DNA from: Paenibacillaceae bacterium | Lineage (GTDB): Bacteria > Bacillota > Bacilli > Paenibacillales > Paenibacillaceae | Length of the DNA: 64,000 nucleotides | Direction of reading: 5' to 3' | NCBI GenBank assembly: GCA_004134985.1 | Contig: REGQ01000015.1 | Span: forward strand, 1 to 64,000 | Shown here: piece by piece, positions 1 through 8,399 of the stretch | How positions within the stretch are numbered: the stretch's first letter is position 1 | Layout of the letters: each line of letters opens with the position of its first letter | Translations under genes and position numbers: made by a program | Notes under the pieces: model-generated | Seen by the model: the letters and a program-made list of their open reading frames with translations, nothing else | The model's database searches: none | What the model was told of the DNA's origin: nothing

Positions 1-112
1 GGAAGGATGGCTCAAAAACACCGGAGACGTGGCTCTCACTCACCGGAACAATGGCTCAATATGCTCCGGAGTATTCACTCGCAGTCGCAACCAATGATTT
101 TTAGATAGAGCC
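1..112 (+). mobile_element. Right end of a possible ISL3-like insertion sequence (partial)
   Basis: An open frame enters from the left edge and stops just before an end motif, TGATTTTTAGATAGAGCC (95-112). The same kind of end, with a GAGCC terminus, closes the elements at 34645 and 52809, where the opposite inverted repeat is also visible. The protein tail (about 36 residues) is too short to identify. I infer the right terminus of an IS whose body lies outside the window. Confidence 0.35.
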
Positions 113-590
113 TCGCAGAATAGCGTTTTTTTCGTACAGTTGCTCAGATTTACACCGCTCGGATAAACTGGATTATCAACATTATAAGGGGAGGGTTCAA
201 TAGGAGTTAGGAAATAAGTGTACCGTGAATTCTGTGGTGATTAAACCAGAAAACGTAATCATGAAGTTCGACGTCAAGTTTTTCGCCGGTCAGAATTGCT
301 GTTCATTTTTTTCACGTCAGCCTCATTCGAAGTTGTTTCTGGTCTTATAATTTATTTCTATTCTATGGTCATGAATAAAAAGAAAGTTATAGTTCACGCA
401 TGATGAGTAGATGCGAGAAAGGAACTAGATCGAGCATGTAAAGGAGAATCCCCCGTCACCTTATGATGTCTACTAAATCCTAAAATTATTTAGGTCGATC
501 ATCTTTACATTTTTATTTTCTACTATACCCTTTACCCATGAGAGGGTCAAAAAAATATCTTTTGTAAGTTATTAATAATAACTAAAATTA
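113..590. other. Intergenic, no recognisable gene
   Basis: AT-rich sequence with no convincing reading frame, RNA or repeat. Probably decayed mobile DNA, judging by the remnants on both sides. Confidence 0.5.
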
Positions 591-649
591 AATGAGTATC
601 ATTGCATTTAATATTGATGTTAGCTCAGGTTTTCCTGCATGCAAGTCAA

Positions 650-684
650 AGAAGAAAAAAAGAAAAACGGCATTTCTGCCGTTT
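650..684 (-). terminator. Rho-independent terminator (minus strand)
   Basis: Perfect 8-bp stem AAACGGCA / TGCCGTTT with a 4-nt loop (665-684). Read on the minus strand it is followed by a T-rich run (650-664). It lies 3' of the tRNA-like scar at 698-743, the same order as at the real tRNA-Ala. Confidence 0.6.
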
Positions 685-697
685 ATGTTTAAGGTTA

Positions 698-743
698 TGG
701 TCGAGAATAGTGGGAAACGAATCCCTGACCTCATAACTGCCAG
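698..743 (-). repeat. Degenerate tRNA-Ala-derived scar
   Basis: The stretch containing ACGAATCCCTGACCTCAT and CTGCCAG aligns with the T-arm and anticodon arm of the intact tRNA-Ala at 59395-59467, in the same orientation. The acceptor stem is decayed and the 5' half is lost, so this is not a functional tRNA. Confidence 0.5.
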
Positions 744-901
744 AGGGGAGATGGGGTTCAGTACGTTCGAGCAGAGCCGAAAAAAGCCACGTGGGAAAAG
801 GCTTTTCTGACTTTGATGATTCTACGTTCGAGTGCGTCGCGGCGCTCGGAAATGAAAAAAGTGTGACCAAGAGTATGACCACTATTATCTGTAATTTGAT
901 A

Positions 902-1531
902 TTATACTCTTTGCAATTTCCAATCTGTAAAGCTTAAAAAAACAACTTGATTTCCATTTTTCCTTTGTTGATAAGAAATTTGATTTTTAGTAGGCTCATC
1001 TACAAAATCATAACGCCGATTTCCTTGTTTATCGATTGCAAAATAAAATCCTTCTCGTTCATTTATAAAATTCAAGGCATCTTCAAATGAAAAGCTTATT
1101 CTGAAGTAAGGACTTTTAGGAGTTACCATAAAGTATCCATCGCCCCACGAACTGTAATTTTTACTCATATCATGAGCTAATTTTACTTTTTGATGACCAT
1201 GCTTTTCAAATAGTGATTTTAATTCCATAATGTTATCATGAGTAGGAATCAATTCATATTGTTCCAACAACAATAATGCTGTATCTAATTCATCTTCTGA
1301 AAATAATCCCTGGTACAATTCTTGTATTAAAATAATAGGACCATATTTAGCAAATAGTACAGCTAACATACTATCTTTATCTGATTCTGTAACTAAGATT
1401 TTTGATATGACTTGATTATCTTTATCTAAAGCTTCAATAAAAATACGTTTTCTTAAGAAAGTTTCAGGTAGTAATTTCTCTTGCACATCCATCCATCCCC
1501 TATGACCAACCCTAGAGATGCTATATGTCAT
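902..1531 (-). CDS. Hypothetical protein, 209 aa
   Basis: I do not recognise this family. The protein is soluble with no signal peptide or membrane segment. It has an N-terminal half rich in acidic and hydrophobic residues and a C-terminal part with many aromatic residues (YFRISFSFEDAL, FYFAIDKQGNRRYDF). A possible ribosome binding site (AGGTGAGAGG) precedes the ATG at suitable spacing. It stands alone between tRNA-derived scars and excisionase/integrase remnants, so it is probably cargo of a former integrative element. The frame is long and intact on AT-rich DNA, which supports a real gene; the function is unknown. Confidence 0.6.
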   Translation of the reverse strand: MTYSISRVGHRGWMDVQEKLLPETFLRKRIFIEALDKDNQVISKILVTESDKDSMLAVLFAKYGPIILIQELYQGLFSEDELDTALLLLEQYELIPTHDNIMELKSLFEKHGHQKVKLAHDMSKNYSSWGDGYFMVTPKSPYFRISFSFEDALNFINEREGFYFAIDKQGNRRYDFVDEPTKNQISYQQRKNGNQVVFLSFTDWKLQRV

Positions 1532-2610
1532 ATAACCCTCTCACCTAATTTCTACACATATTAATGACCCTACTTCTGTCCACTTGGAATGTTAGCATCA
1601 AGTCAGACAGTTTTTAAGGTGTCCTCATTTAGGTATTATACACTCAAAAATATCGGAAAGTTTAGAAATTCCTGATAAACTAGTCTACTATCTTTAAAAT
1701 TTTTTTTCCAAGGACTTACTGTTTACTTTAGTCCGAAGCATATCAGTAGTGCAATAATATTTATTATCATATGCCCCTACTATCATTATAATCATTAGAT
1801 TGTGGCCCTAAAAATAAAATATAGTTGTATAGGATTGAGACATTTCTTCTTGAGATAAATAAACTATGAAATATAAGTGTTATCCATGGTAGAGCAAACA
1901 ATACAACACTAATTTTTATTAATACGCATAACCATGTAGAATCCATTGGGCTAAGTAACAATGGTGAGATCCCATTCAAACAAATTAATCACATTATATT
2001 CCATCATTGCTGAATAACGAGATAGAAACATACGTTCTCTGTAATAATTATATCATTACTTTTCAGCTTATGGAAGTCTTGATTCTAGCTTGTTTAAAGA
2101 TCGCTCCGCATGAACAGTCGCCTTATAAAAAGGTTTTAGAAATATCCACCCTTTCTCCCCTCAAATTAATCGTGAACATTACCAATATAATTCCAATTGA
2201 AAATTAATAATTAGTCGGAAAGACCTTTATATCTAGAACCTAAGAAACCTTGGTATTAATCATATTTCGACATTATCCTCCATTTCCCTTCAAGGTTTCG
2301 AGGTGTTTTTGTGTTGTTGTATTGTCACCATTCGCATTGTTGATAACTCGACTACTGGATTTTTAAGTATCGTATACCGGTCTGTTCACAAATGAATAGG
2401 ATTTTATACAGCAATGAATAGCTGTGATATTCAGTTTATCACATTAAAACGCCGATCTATAGTCTTTTTCGCCTTCTGCTCAGCTTATATACAACGATAT
2501 TTAACTTCTAATAACGCCATCCAAATAAAAGTTATATACATCCAACAATAGAGTATTAGAACTCGTAACAGCCACAATTCTATATTATTCCCTTGAGAGT
2601 AAATTCAATT
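1532..2610. other. Gene-poor AT-rich stretch
   Basis: Only short frames of fewer than 75 codons occur (for example a hydrophobic one at 1767-1979 on the minus strand). They lack clear ribosome binding sites or recognisable domains. It is likely the decayed interior of an integrative element whose xis/int end follows. Confidence 0.5.
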
Positions 2611-2629
2611 ATGAAAGGAGGACAGCCCA

Positions 2630-2809
2630 ATATTTACACAATATGACGATACTATTAGCCCTGAGGATGTGATGGAGGCTATTGATATTGGCCGTTCCAA
2701 ACTATATGAGTTGCTCCGAAAAGGAGACATCAAATCCTGGAAAATGAAAGGATACAACATCCCAAAAGCTGCACCCAATGAATACGTTCCTAACTCAATC
2801 CAAAATTAG
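2630..2809 (+). pseudogene. Excisionase-like HTH protein with lost start codon
   Basis: The 59-residue frame contains ISPEDVMEAIDIGRSKLYEL followed by a lysine-rich wing, the pattern of small winged-helix excisionase (Xis, HTH_17) proteins. A strong ribosome binding site AAAGGAGG (2614-2621) sits 8 nt before the codon ATA, where an ATG would be expected; no in-frame ATG lies between. The natural start therefore seems mutated (ATG to ATA), although an internal ATG at the VM position could still give a 45-residue product. Integrase remnants follow directly, the usual xis-int order of integrative elements. Confidence 0.55.
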
Positions 2810-2989
2810 CATGGAAGGAACGATTTAAGGAGTTGACCGACTTTTACATGCCGTAAACAGTCACTTCTATTTTCACAACGAAAGCAGGTATCCGTTTGAA
2901 AACAGTCATTAAAATAAAAAATCTGTCTGTGAGGAACATGACGGTCTATTGCCTCAACATGTGGGAATCGTAGGCAGACACGTAAGACT

Positions 2990-3310
2990 GGCTCTGGAAT
3001 TTGGAGAACCTTGAACATCACCAGAACAAAAAGCAATTATTCAGCAGGATATAGAAAGCTTGAGACAACAGCTAGGCACTCCTGTTCACCCGCGCAATTT
3101 GCTCCGTACCTTCTACAGTCTGTGAAGAAAGCCAACGTCCCCAAAATTAGATTTCACCATCTGCGACATACGGTAGCAACCTTAATGCTCAGCCGCTACA
3201 TTAATCCAAAGGTAGTAAAGAAAATATAGGGGCATTCCGTTATTCGAGTAATCTTGGATACCTACAGTAACAGTTCATAAAGAGACAGCCCGACAATATG
3301 ACAGTATGCT
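2990..3310 (+). pseudogene. Tyrosine integrase remnant (C-terminal part)
   Basis: Broken frames encode the C-terminal catalytic region of a phage-type tyrosine recombinase. HPRNLLRTFYSL is followed by a frameshift, then IRFHHLRHTVATLML (the HxLRH box), a stop where GHS begins, and IRVILDTYS with the usual position of the catalytic tyrosine. The central part of the enzyme is missing and at least two stops or frameshifts interrupt it, so it is inactive. Together with the excisionase remnant upstream and the tRNA-Ala scar at 3650 it marks the end of a decayed integrative element that had used tRNA-Ala as its target. Confidence 0.75.
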
Positions 3311-3612
3311 GTTGGTTAATTGAAAACGAACTTCCCAGCTTGAACTTTATTATCGAACAGAATGGATGGAGTCGATACAAATATGAATTGGACAGACCTC
3401 CTTTCAGACAAGCTTAGAAAGCAGAGAATAAAATAGGCCTTACCCCAAAATTTCAGGATAAGGCATTGCAAAGTGAGTGGGAATATGCGACTCCTCAGAT
3501 GCAACATAACCATTCAAGAAACCCCGAATGAAACCGAAAAAAATCTTAGTGTGACCAAACGTGTGACCACGGCACAACTCACAGCAGCTAAGCATCCTTC
3601 AGAAAATCAAAA

Positions 3613-3645
3613 AGCACCGGGAAATCCCGGTGCTACAATTTTTTT
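3613..3645 (+). terminator. Rho-independent terminator next to the tRNA scar
   Basis: AGCACCGGG / CCCGGTGCT hairpin with an A/T loop, followed by ACAATTTTTTTA. An almost identical hairpin precedes the tRNA-derived repeat at 59095-59116, which shows that terminator and scar travel together. Confidence 0.7.
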
Positions 3646-3649
3646 ATGG

Positions 3650-3708
3650 TAGAGCCTAGGGGGATCGAACCCCTGACCTCATCGCTGCCAGCAATGCGCT
3701 CTCCCGCG
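3650..3708 (-). repeat. tRNA-Ala 3'-half scar (attachment-site-like)
   Basis: From AGCCTAGGGGGATCGAACCC onward the sequence matches the acceptor 3' strand, T-arm, variable loop, anticodon arm and part of the D-arm of the intact tRNA-Ala(GGC) at 59395-59467. One base differs in the anticodon stem, and the 5' end is replaced by unrelated sequence after CTCTCCC. The position beside an integrase remnant fits an att site left by integration at the tRNA 3' end. Confidence 0.75.
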
Positions 3709-4000
3709 TTAGTCGGTTGCACTTCCAAAAGTCAGTGGAATTGGGAATAACTCCTCCGACGAGGCGCTACTCAAACTGCTGTATCACGATGGATGTCGTC
3801 CGCAAGTGAACAGACCAGGTGCAGATTTGGGGACAAATGCTTCTCGATCTTTCCATCTTCTTTCCCTATCGGATCGTAAATCATAAACTAAGGGGCAATT
3901 CTCCTCCTCGGGGGCTCATCAACAATGCGTTTACACAAAACTATCGACAGCAATGCCGATGTAATGCGACGAGACTTTTTTGTTTAATTTGTGCAACTGA

Positions 4001-4759
4001 CTATTTAATTCCTTTTTTAAAGAACCTTTTCATTTTTGCCTTGAAATTTTTAACGATCTTGCTCTCTCTCCTATTTTTCTTTATTATCATCTCTTTGAAC
4101 ATCATCATAAATGCAAAGAACATCAAGGATAAAGTCCACAATAGCAATGCATAATATATGTTCCACCAATCGGGAATTACTTTAAGCGGCAGGACGCTAT
4201 TGGAAATTGTAAAATAAACAATTGCCGTACAAATCCAGAACAAAAATACGGATATATGATACAGAATTTTAAATACATTTCCCAAAACAACAAAGAAAGG
4301 ATTGATAAATGTGTCGCTTATAAATTGTTTATGGTCTTCGTAAATAGTATCATGTGCATCCCAAAATTCTGTATCCATCATAGAATGCAGACATTCAACC
4401 ATAGTCAATAATTTTTCTTCATTCGTTCTATTCATTTCCCGCTTGTAATTCACATGAGTTTTTCTTAATTTATAGAAATACTCTAAAATGAACGATGAAG
4501 CTATAAATCGAACTTTAGATTCTTTTCCTGAATGTTCTCGGACAAACTCATCAATCATATCCAATTTCTGAGTCTTCTTTTCCGTCTCCATTATGAGCGA
4601 CAGTTCCCTATACATTGGGAAGTAAATCTCATTATAGCTAGAACTGAGCTCTTTCAGAAATGCCTCTCTTTTTTTAGAACGAAAATTGAATTGATAACCT
4701 ATATATGCAGTTATTAATGCAATTATTATCACTGATAAATCGATCCCCAAAATCTTCAT
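4001..4759 (-). CDS. Predicted membrane protein, 252 aa, unknown function
   Basis: Family not recognised. An N-terminal hydrophobic segment (about residues 7-24, VIIIALITAYIGY) is followed by a charged region of about 130 residues. Two hydrophobic segments (about 165-188 and 203-222) and a highly basic tail (KKNRRESK...KRFFKKG) complete it. A near-perfect ribosome binding site, GGAGGTGATC, lies just before the ATG. The inverted-repeat-like end of a decayed IS3 element begins about 17 bp upstream of the start, so the native promoter may be displaced. It lies on the same strand as the ABC-3C/Lamassu-like operon but is separated from it by the IS. A role as a defence accessory is only a possibility. 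Confidence 0.65.
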   Translation of the reverse strand: MKILGIDLSVIIIALITAYIGYQFNFRSKKREAFLKELSSSYNEIYFPMYRELSLIMETEKKTQKLDMIDEFVREHSGKESKVRFIASSFILEYFYKLRKTHVNYKREMNRTNEEKLLTMVECLHSMMDTEFWDAHDTIYEDHKQFISDTFINPFFVVLGNVFKILYHISVFLFWICTAIVYFTISNSVLPLKVIPDWWNIYYALLLWTLSLMFFAFMMMFKEMIIKKNRRESKIVKNFKAKMKRFFKKGIK

Positions 4760-4776
4760 AGATCACCTCCACGAAT

Positions 4777-5290
4777 TGTCAACACAAAACTAAACAAAAA
4801 ATTGTGAGGGCACTTTTCTAGCTTTTACATGTGTACAGTAATACGTCATGTCATAAATGCGATGATGATTGAGCCAGTGAATATAATCTGACAGCGCGGC
4901 AGCAAGATGCTCTCCTGTTAAAAAGTGAGCCTGGTTAGCGAATTCGTCTTTAATAACTTAAAAGGTAGCTTCAGAGATGGGATTGTAATAAGGACCCTTT
5001 TCTGCTAAGGGGGCGTTTAACCTTAAAGGTGTCTAACGCTTCTGAAATGAGCTTTATTATCGAATTCTTTCCCACGATCAGTATGAAACATCTAAATAGA
5101 GTCTCGCATCGGCCCTGAAAACCAGCGCGGCGGCTGTCTTTTCAGGTTCACGGGTACTCTCGCGATTAAAGAGGTTCACAACCAAGCATACTTAGTTCCA
5201 TTTATCAGCAACGCGTACGTAAGTCAGATCACTTACAACAACGGCATAGGACTTGATATTAATGTCGTTACCTTTAAACTTTTACAAATC
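4777..5290 (-). pseudogene. Decayed IS3-family transposase copy 1
   Basis: On the minus strand the sequence encodes broken pieces of an IS3/IS150-type DDE transposase: VVVSDLTYVRVADKW, LVVNLFNRE, and KDEFANQAHF...LNHHR near the C terminus. Many stops and frameshifts interrupt it and the N-terminal half is absent. Nucleotide similarity to the plus-strand copy at 10384-11468 is obvious. The outer end TTGTCAACACAAAACT mirrors AGTTTTGAGTTGACAA of the other copy. Confidence 0.8.
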
Positions 5291-5299
5291 TATGTAAAG

Positions 5300-7684
5300 T
5301 CAGGACGTAACAAAGAGATCACGTTTTACATTGAATTGAAATGTAGACTTACCGTATTTATTGAACTTATATCTAATATATCGCGAAACTGTATCTTCAT
5401 GCGTTGAAAGTATGATTTGTTTTTCAGGAAACTCGTTACGCAATAATTCAGTTAAAGAGGCCATATTTATTTCATCCATAGACTGAACTGGGTCATCAAT
5501 AAGTATTAACCCAAGATAATTATTACCATAAACTTTGTTTAATGCGAGGGTGAAAGAAATGACAAGTGCCGAAATTTGACCGGAACTAAAATAGTTCACT
5601 GCATCATGCTCACTAATATCATTTGATACAAATCTAATGGTTTTCGCTTCACCCGAATCGGCTTCTTTAATAAATACACCAAGTCCCTTTTGGTAGTATT
5701 GAATTATCTTACCACTATAAATGTAAAAAGGAATTTCGATATCTTTCATTATTCGATTCCAATGTTGTTTTATTGCAATATCGTACTCCTCAACAATTCT
5801 TCGCAAGTTTGTATCTTTTTCAGTCAGCAGGTTTTTTTTGTTTTCTAACTTTGTGATATCAGCTTCCAATTCCTTGTATTCTAACTGATTCTTTGTGTAA
5901 TAGATCATTTCTAAATATTTGATCTTGTCTTCTAGTTGTTTTTTGCTTATTACCTTTGCTTTTTCAGCAGTATTATTAAAATAATCACTGTAAATACTCG
6001 AAAAGGTAGTGAAATGCTCTCCTCCAACATCATAATCTTCATGCAGCTTAAATTTCTTTAGCTTTATCTCTTCAACAAACTCATTTACAATATGATCTAA
6101 ATTTTGTGGAATTATTAATTCTTTTTGAATAAACTTGTTAATATTCAAATCCTTACTTTCACACCACTTTATAAATGCCGCGATTTTCTGTCTTTTTTTA
6201 TTTGATGCAGTTAGTCTATCAAAATAATCGCTGTCGATTATGTTTTTAGAATCCGATAAATAATGTTGTAAATAGTAAATGACCACGTTTAAATGGTCTG
6301 AATACAACTCATCAAATGATGTTTCGATCTTTTGTGTGGTCTCATCATAATAAGATGCAAAAAGCGTTTTTCTTTCCTCTATTGCTTGAATTAGTTTATT
6401 GTAGTCTTCCCAAAAATACCCACAAAGTGGGCACATCTTATTATTTATATGAGAATGACTAGAAGTAAGTGATATAAATTTAGTTTTTAGCTGATCGCGA
6501 GTTCTATTTAGTTCTCTAACTAGTTTTGAAAGTTCTCCGGCTTTTTTTTGATCGGCTACAATTTGATTAATAATAATGCTAATAGCTACGCTATCAATCT
6601 TAATATCTAAATCATTATCTAAATCTTCGATATTAATCAATGTCGGGTTAGTAGTAAATGTCTCTCGAGAGAGTTTAACTTTAATGTCTTTATATTTTTT
6701 CTCCTTATGACTACGTGCTTGTATGTCATCATATTTTTCAAGATTCAAAGCTGTAAGTACAACGTCTTCAACAAACCTTCTGTTTTCTATAACTGCATTG
6801 ATTTCCTGGTTAGATTTTGCATTAAGAAAGTCATCCAAATGCTCTAAAAAGTCTATTAAAATCTTTATTTCTTTTACCATCTTATCTCTGGAATCGCGAC
6901 TATTTATCACTGGATGTTCTACATCCCATAGTTTGGGAATAACTAAGTGAGGAAATAAAGCATAAAAGGGGCCTTGTATCATCTCACCATTTATCGTAAG
7001 TTCAAGATTAAGTGCTTCGAATCTTTCCCTGTGTGCTTGAATGTCTGTTTTAGTTTTAGTCAATTCTTGACGGATTAATGAACGTAAAGAAGAAATAATT
7101 TGCTTTTCTTCTTCTTCTTGCTTGGTATCAAACAGCATAGCAATTGCGTCCATACGTTCCCTTGCCTTTTGTTTTAAAAAATGAGTGTTCTCATCTTGCT
7201 GTATGTAATAAAACAAATTATAAAAGCGTGATAAATCAATATCGCCGAATTTATTTTCTATTTTCTCTTGATTTAATATCTGATATTGTTCTTCTGTATC
7301 ATTAAAATCTGTTAGCAAAAATGTCTCAAAGTTAAAAAAATCGTCTGCACGTAATCTATGTGGCACTTTTGTTGCTTGCATTCTTTTCATAATAGTAAAG
7401 GAAGTATCTACACCATTACAAAATTCTATTTTTATGATACAGTCTCGCTCAACATATTTACGCAATAAATCCACTCCAAAAGTTGTACGAGCGTCATCTC
7501 TACGAACTCTTTTAATCCTCCCAGTTAAAACCAGTTCTATAGCATCAAATAAAGTGGTCTTGCCAAAACCGTTTGGTCCATCAAGCATTATTAAATTATA
7601 TTTTGATAAATCTAGTGATAAGGAAAATTTATCAATTAGCTTGAAATTTTCAATATAAATGGTTTTTATAATGTAATTATTCAT
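5300..7684 (-). CDS. SMC-like ABC ATPase of an ABC-3C/Lamassu-type defence system
   Basis: 794 residues. The N-terminal ABC half carries Walker A GPNGFGKT (residues 36-43). Long helical, coiled-coil-prone arms flank a zinc-hook-like CPLCG near residue 417. The C-terminal half has a signature-like SSGQISAL and Walker B LGLILIDDPVQSMD near 722-735, followed by a D-loop and a switch histidine (STHED). This is the RecN/SMC-like architecture of LmuB/DdmC and of the ABC component in ABC three-component systems. It would sense or hold DNA and gate the nuclease partner; that role is inferred from the family. The start overlaps the preceding gene by 8 bp, indicating one transcription unit. Confidence in the ATPase class is high; the exact subfamily is inferred. 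Confidence 0.9.
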   Translation of the reverse strand: MNNYIIKTIYIENFKLIDKFSLSLDLSKYNLIMLDGPNGFGKTTLFDAIELVLTGRIKRVRRDDARTTFGVDLLRKYVERDCIIKIEFCNGVDTSFTIMKRMQATKVPHRLRADDFFNFETFLLTDFNDTEEQYQILNQEKIENKFGDIDLSRFYNLFYYIQQDENTHFLKQKARERMDAIAMLFDTKQEEEEKQIISSLRSLIRQELTKTKTDIQAHRERFEALNLELTINGEMIQGPFYALFPHLVIPKLWDVEHPVINSRDSRDKMVKEIKILIDFLEHLDDFLNAKSNQEINAVIENRRFVEDVVLTALNLEKYDDIQARSHKEKKYKDIKVKLSRETFTTNPTLINIEDLDNDLDIKIDSVAISIIINQIVADQKKAGELSKLVRELNRTRDQLKTKFISLTSSHSHINNKMCPLCGYFWEDYNKLIQAIEERKTLFASYYDETTQKIETSFDELYSDHLNVVIYYLQHYLSDSKNIIDSDYFDRLTASNKKRQKIAAFIKWCESKDLNINKFIQKELIIPQNLDHIVNEFVEEIKLKKFKLHEDYDVGGEHFTTFSSIYSDYFNNTAEKAKVISKKQLEDKIKYLEMIYYTKNQLEYKELEADITKLENKKNLLTEKDTNLRRIVEEYDIAIKQHWNRIMKDIEIPFYIYSGKIIQYYQKGLGVFIKEADSGEAKTIRFVSNDISEHDAVNYFSSGQISALVISFTLALNKVYGNNYLGLILIDDPVQSMDEINMASLTELLRNEFPEKQIILSTHEDTVSRYIRYKFNKYGKSTFQFNVKRDLFVTS

Positions 7685-8399
7685 TTTTATCCCCCTTTAG
7701 CCACTTTGCTATTATCAATTCTCGCTCTACCAGTTGTTCTTCTTTTAAATTCCTAAGTTCATCCATTAGATTGAATGAGGATATTCTTAGCGAATCAAGA
7801 TTTAATTCTACAAATCTACTCCTAAGAATGTCCGCTAAAACTACAAGATGTTCTTCCGCTCCTTGAAAGGATAAAAAAGGAAGCTTTATGAATAAACGAC
7901 TGGTTAAGTTATATGCAGTTAATTCTACAGGATGTTTTTTGAATTCCAAAAACTTTTCTTTATTATTAATCAATTTAAATAAGCCTGTCGTGATATTCTC
8001 GTCGATATAGTTTACTTTAAGGTCTGCTACTTCTTCTAAAGTATACGGTAATACAAGTTTTCTAAAATGATAGGGATCTTCTTCTATTTCAAATATCTTT
8101 CTATTTAGCTCCTCATTAGTAGTCAATGCTTCTCGTTTTAGACATACAACTAAGGAGAGATTTTTGTCCATTGCAATATCATAACCTTCGGGGAGTCTTT
8201 TGAGTTTCGAAAAATACTGGTGAATTAAATTTTTCAACTCTTTAAAATCAACCTCTTCGGTTTGGAATAAGACAAGGAAAAAACCAACATGGAGTGGATC
8301 AGTACTTGATGCAAAAAAATCATCTTGATTCATCAAAAAATCCGGCCTTGATAACTTAAAATTATTTTCCGTAAATATAGATTCCATTAATGTTCTCAT
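7677..8399 (-). CDS. ABC-3C middle-component protein (LmuC/DdmB-like)
   Basis: 240 residues with no membrane segments. The block LNRKIFEIEEDPYHFRKLVL followed by PYT...E near the middle is characteristic of the middle components that sit between nuclease and ATPase in ABC three-component systems. Such proteins are thought to bridge effector and ATPase. The start ATG overlaps the stop of the upstream gene (4 bp) and its end overlaps the ATPase start by 8 bp, so translation is coupled. The assignment rests on this motif and on the conserved gene order (effector, middle, ATPase). Confidence 0.75.
   Translation of the reverse strand: MRTLMESIFTENNFKLSRPDFLMNQDDFFASSTDPLHVGFFLVLFQTEEVDFKELKNLIHQYFSKLKRLPEGYDIAMDKNLSLVVCLKREALTTNEELNRKIFEIEEDPYHFRKLVLPYTLEEVADLKVNYIDENITTGLFKLINNKEKFLEFKKHPVELTAYNLTSRLFIKLPFLSFQGAEEHLVVLADILRSRFVELNLDSLRISSFNLMDELRNLKEEQLVERELIIAKWLKGDKNE

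Noticed and set aside
1767-1979. Small hydrophobic protein
   Set aside because: No binding site, no homologous motif, in decayed DNA.
3650-3708. Functional tRNA-Ala
   Set aside because: The 5' acceptor strand and part of the D-arm are replaced by unrelated sequence.
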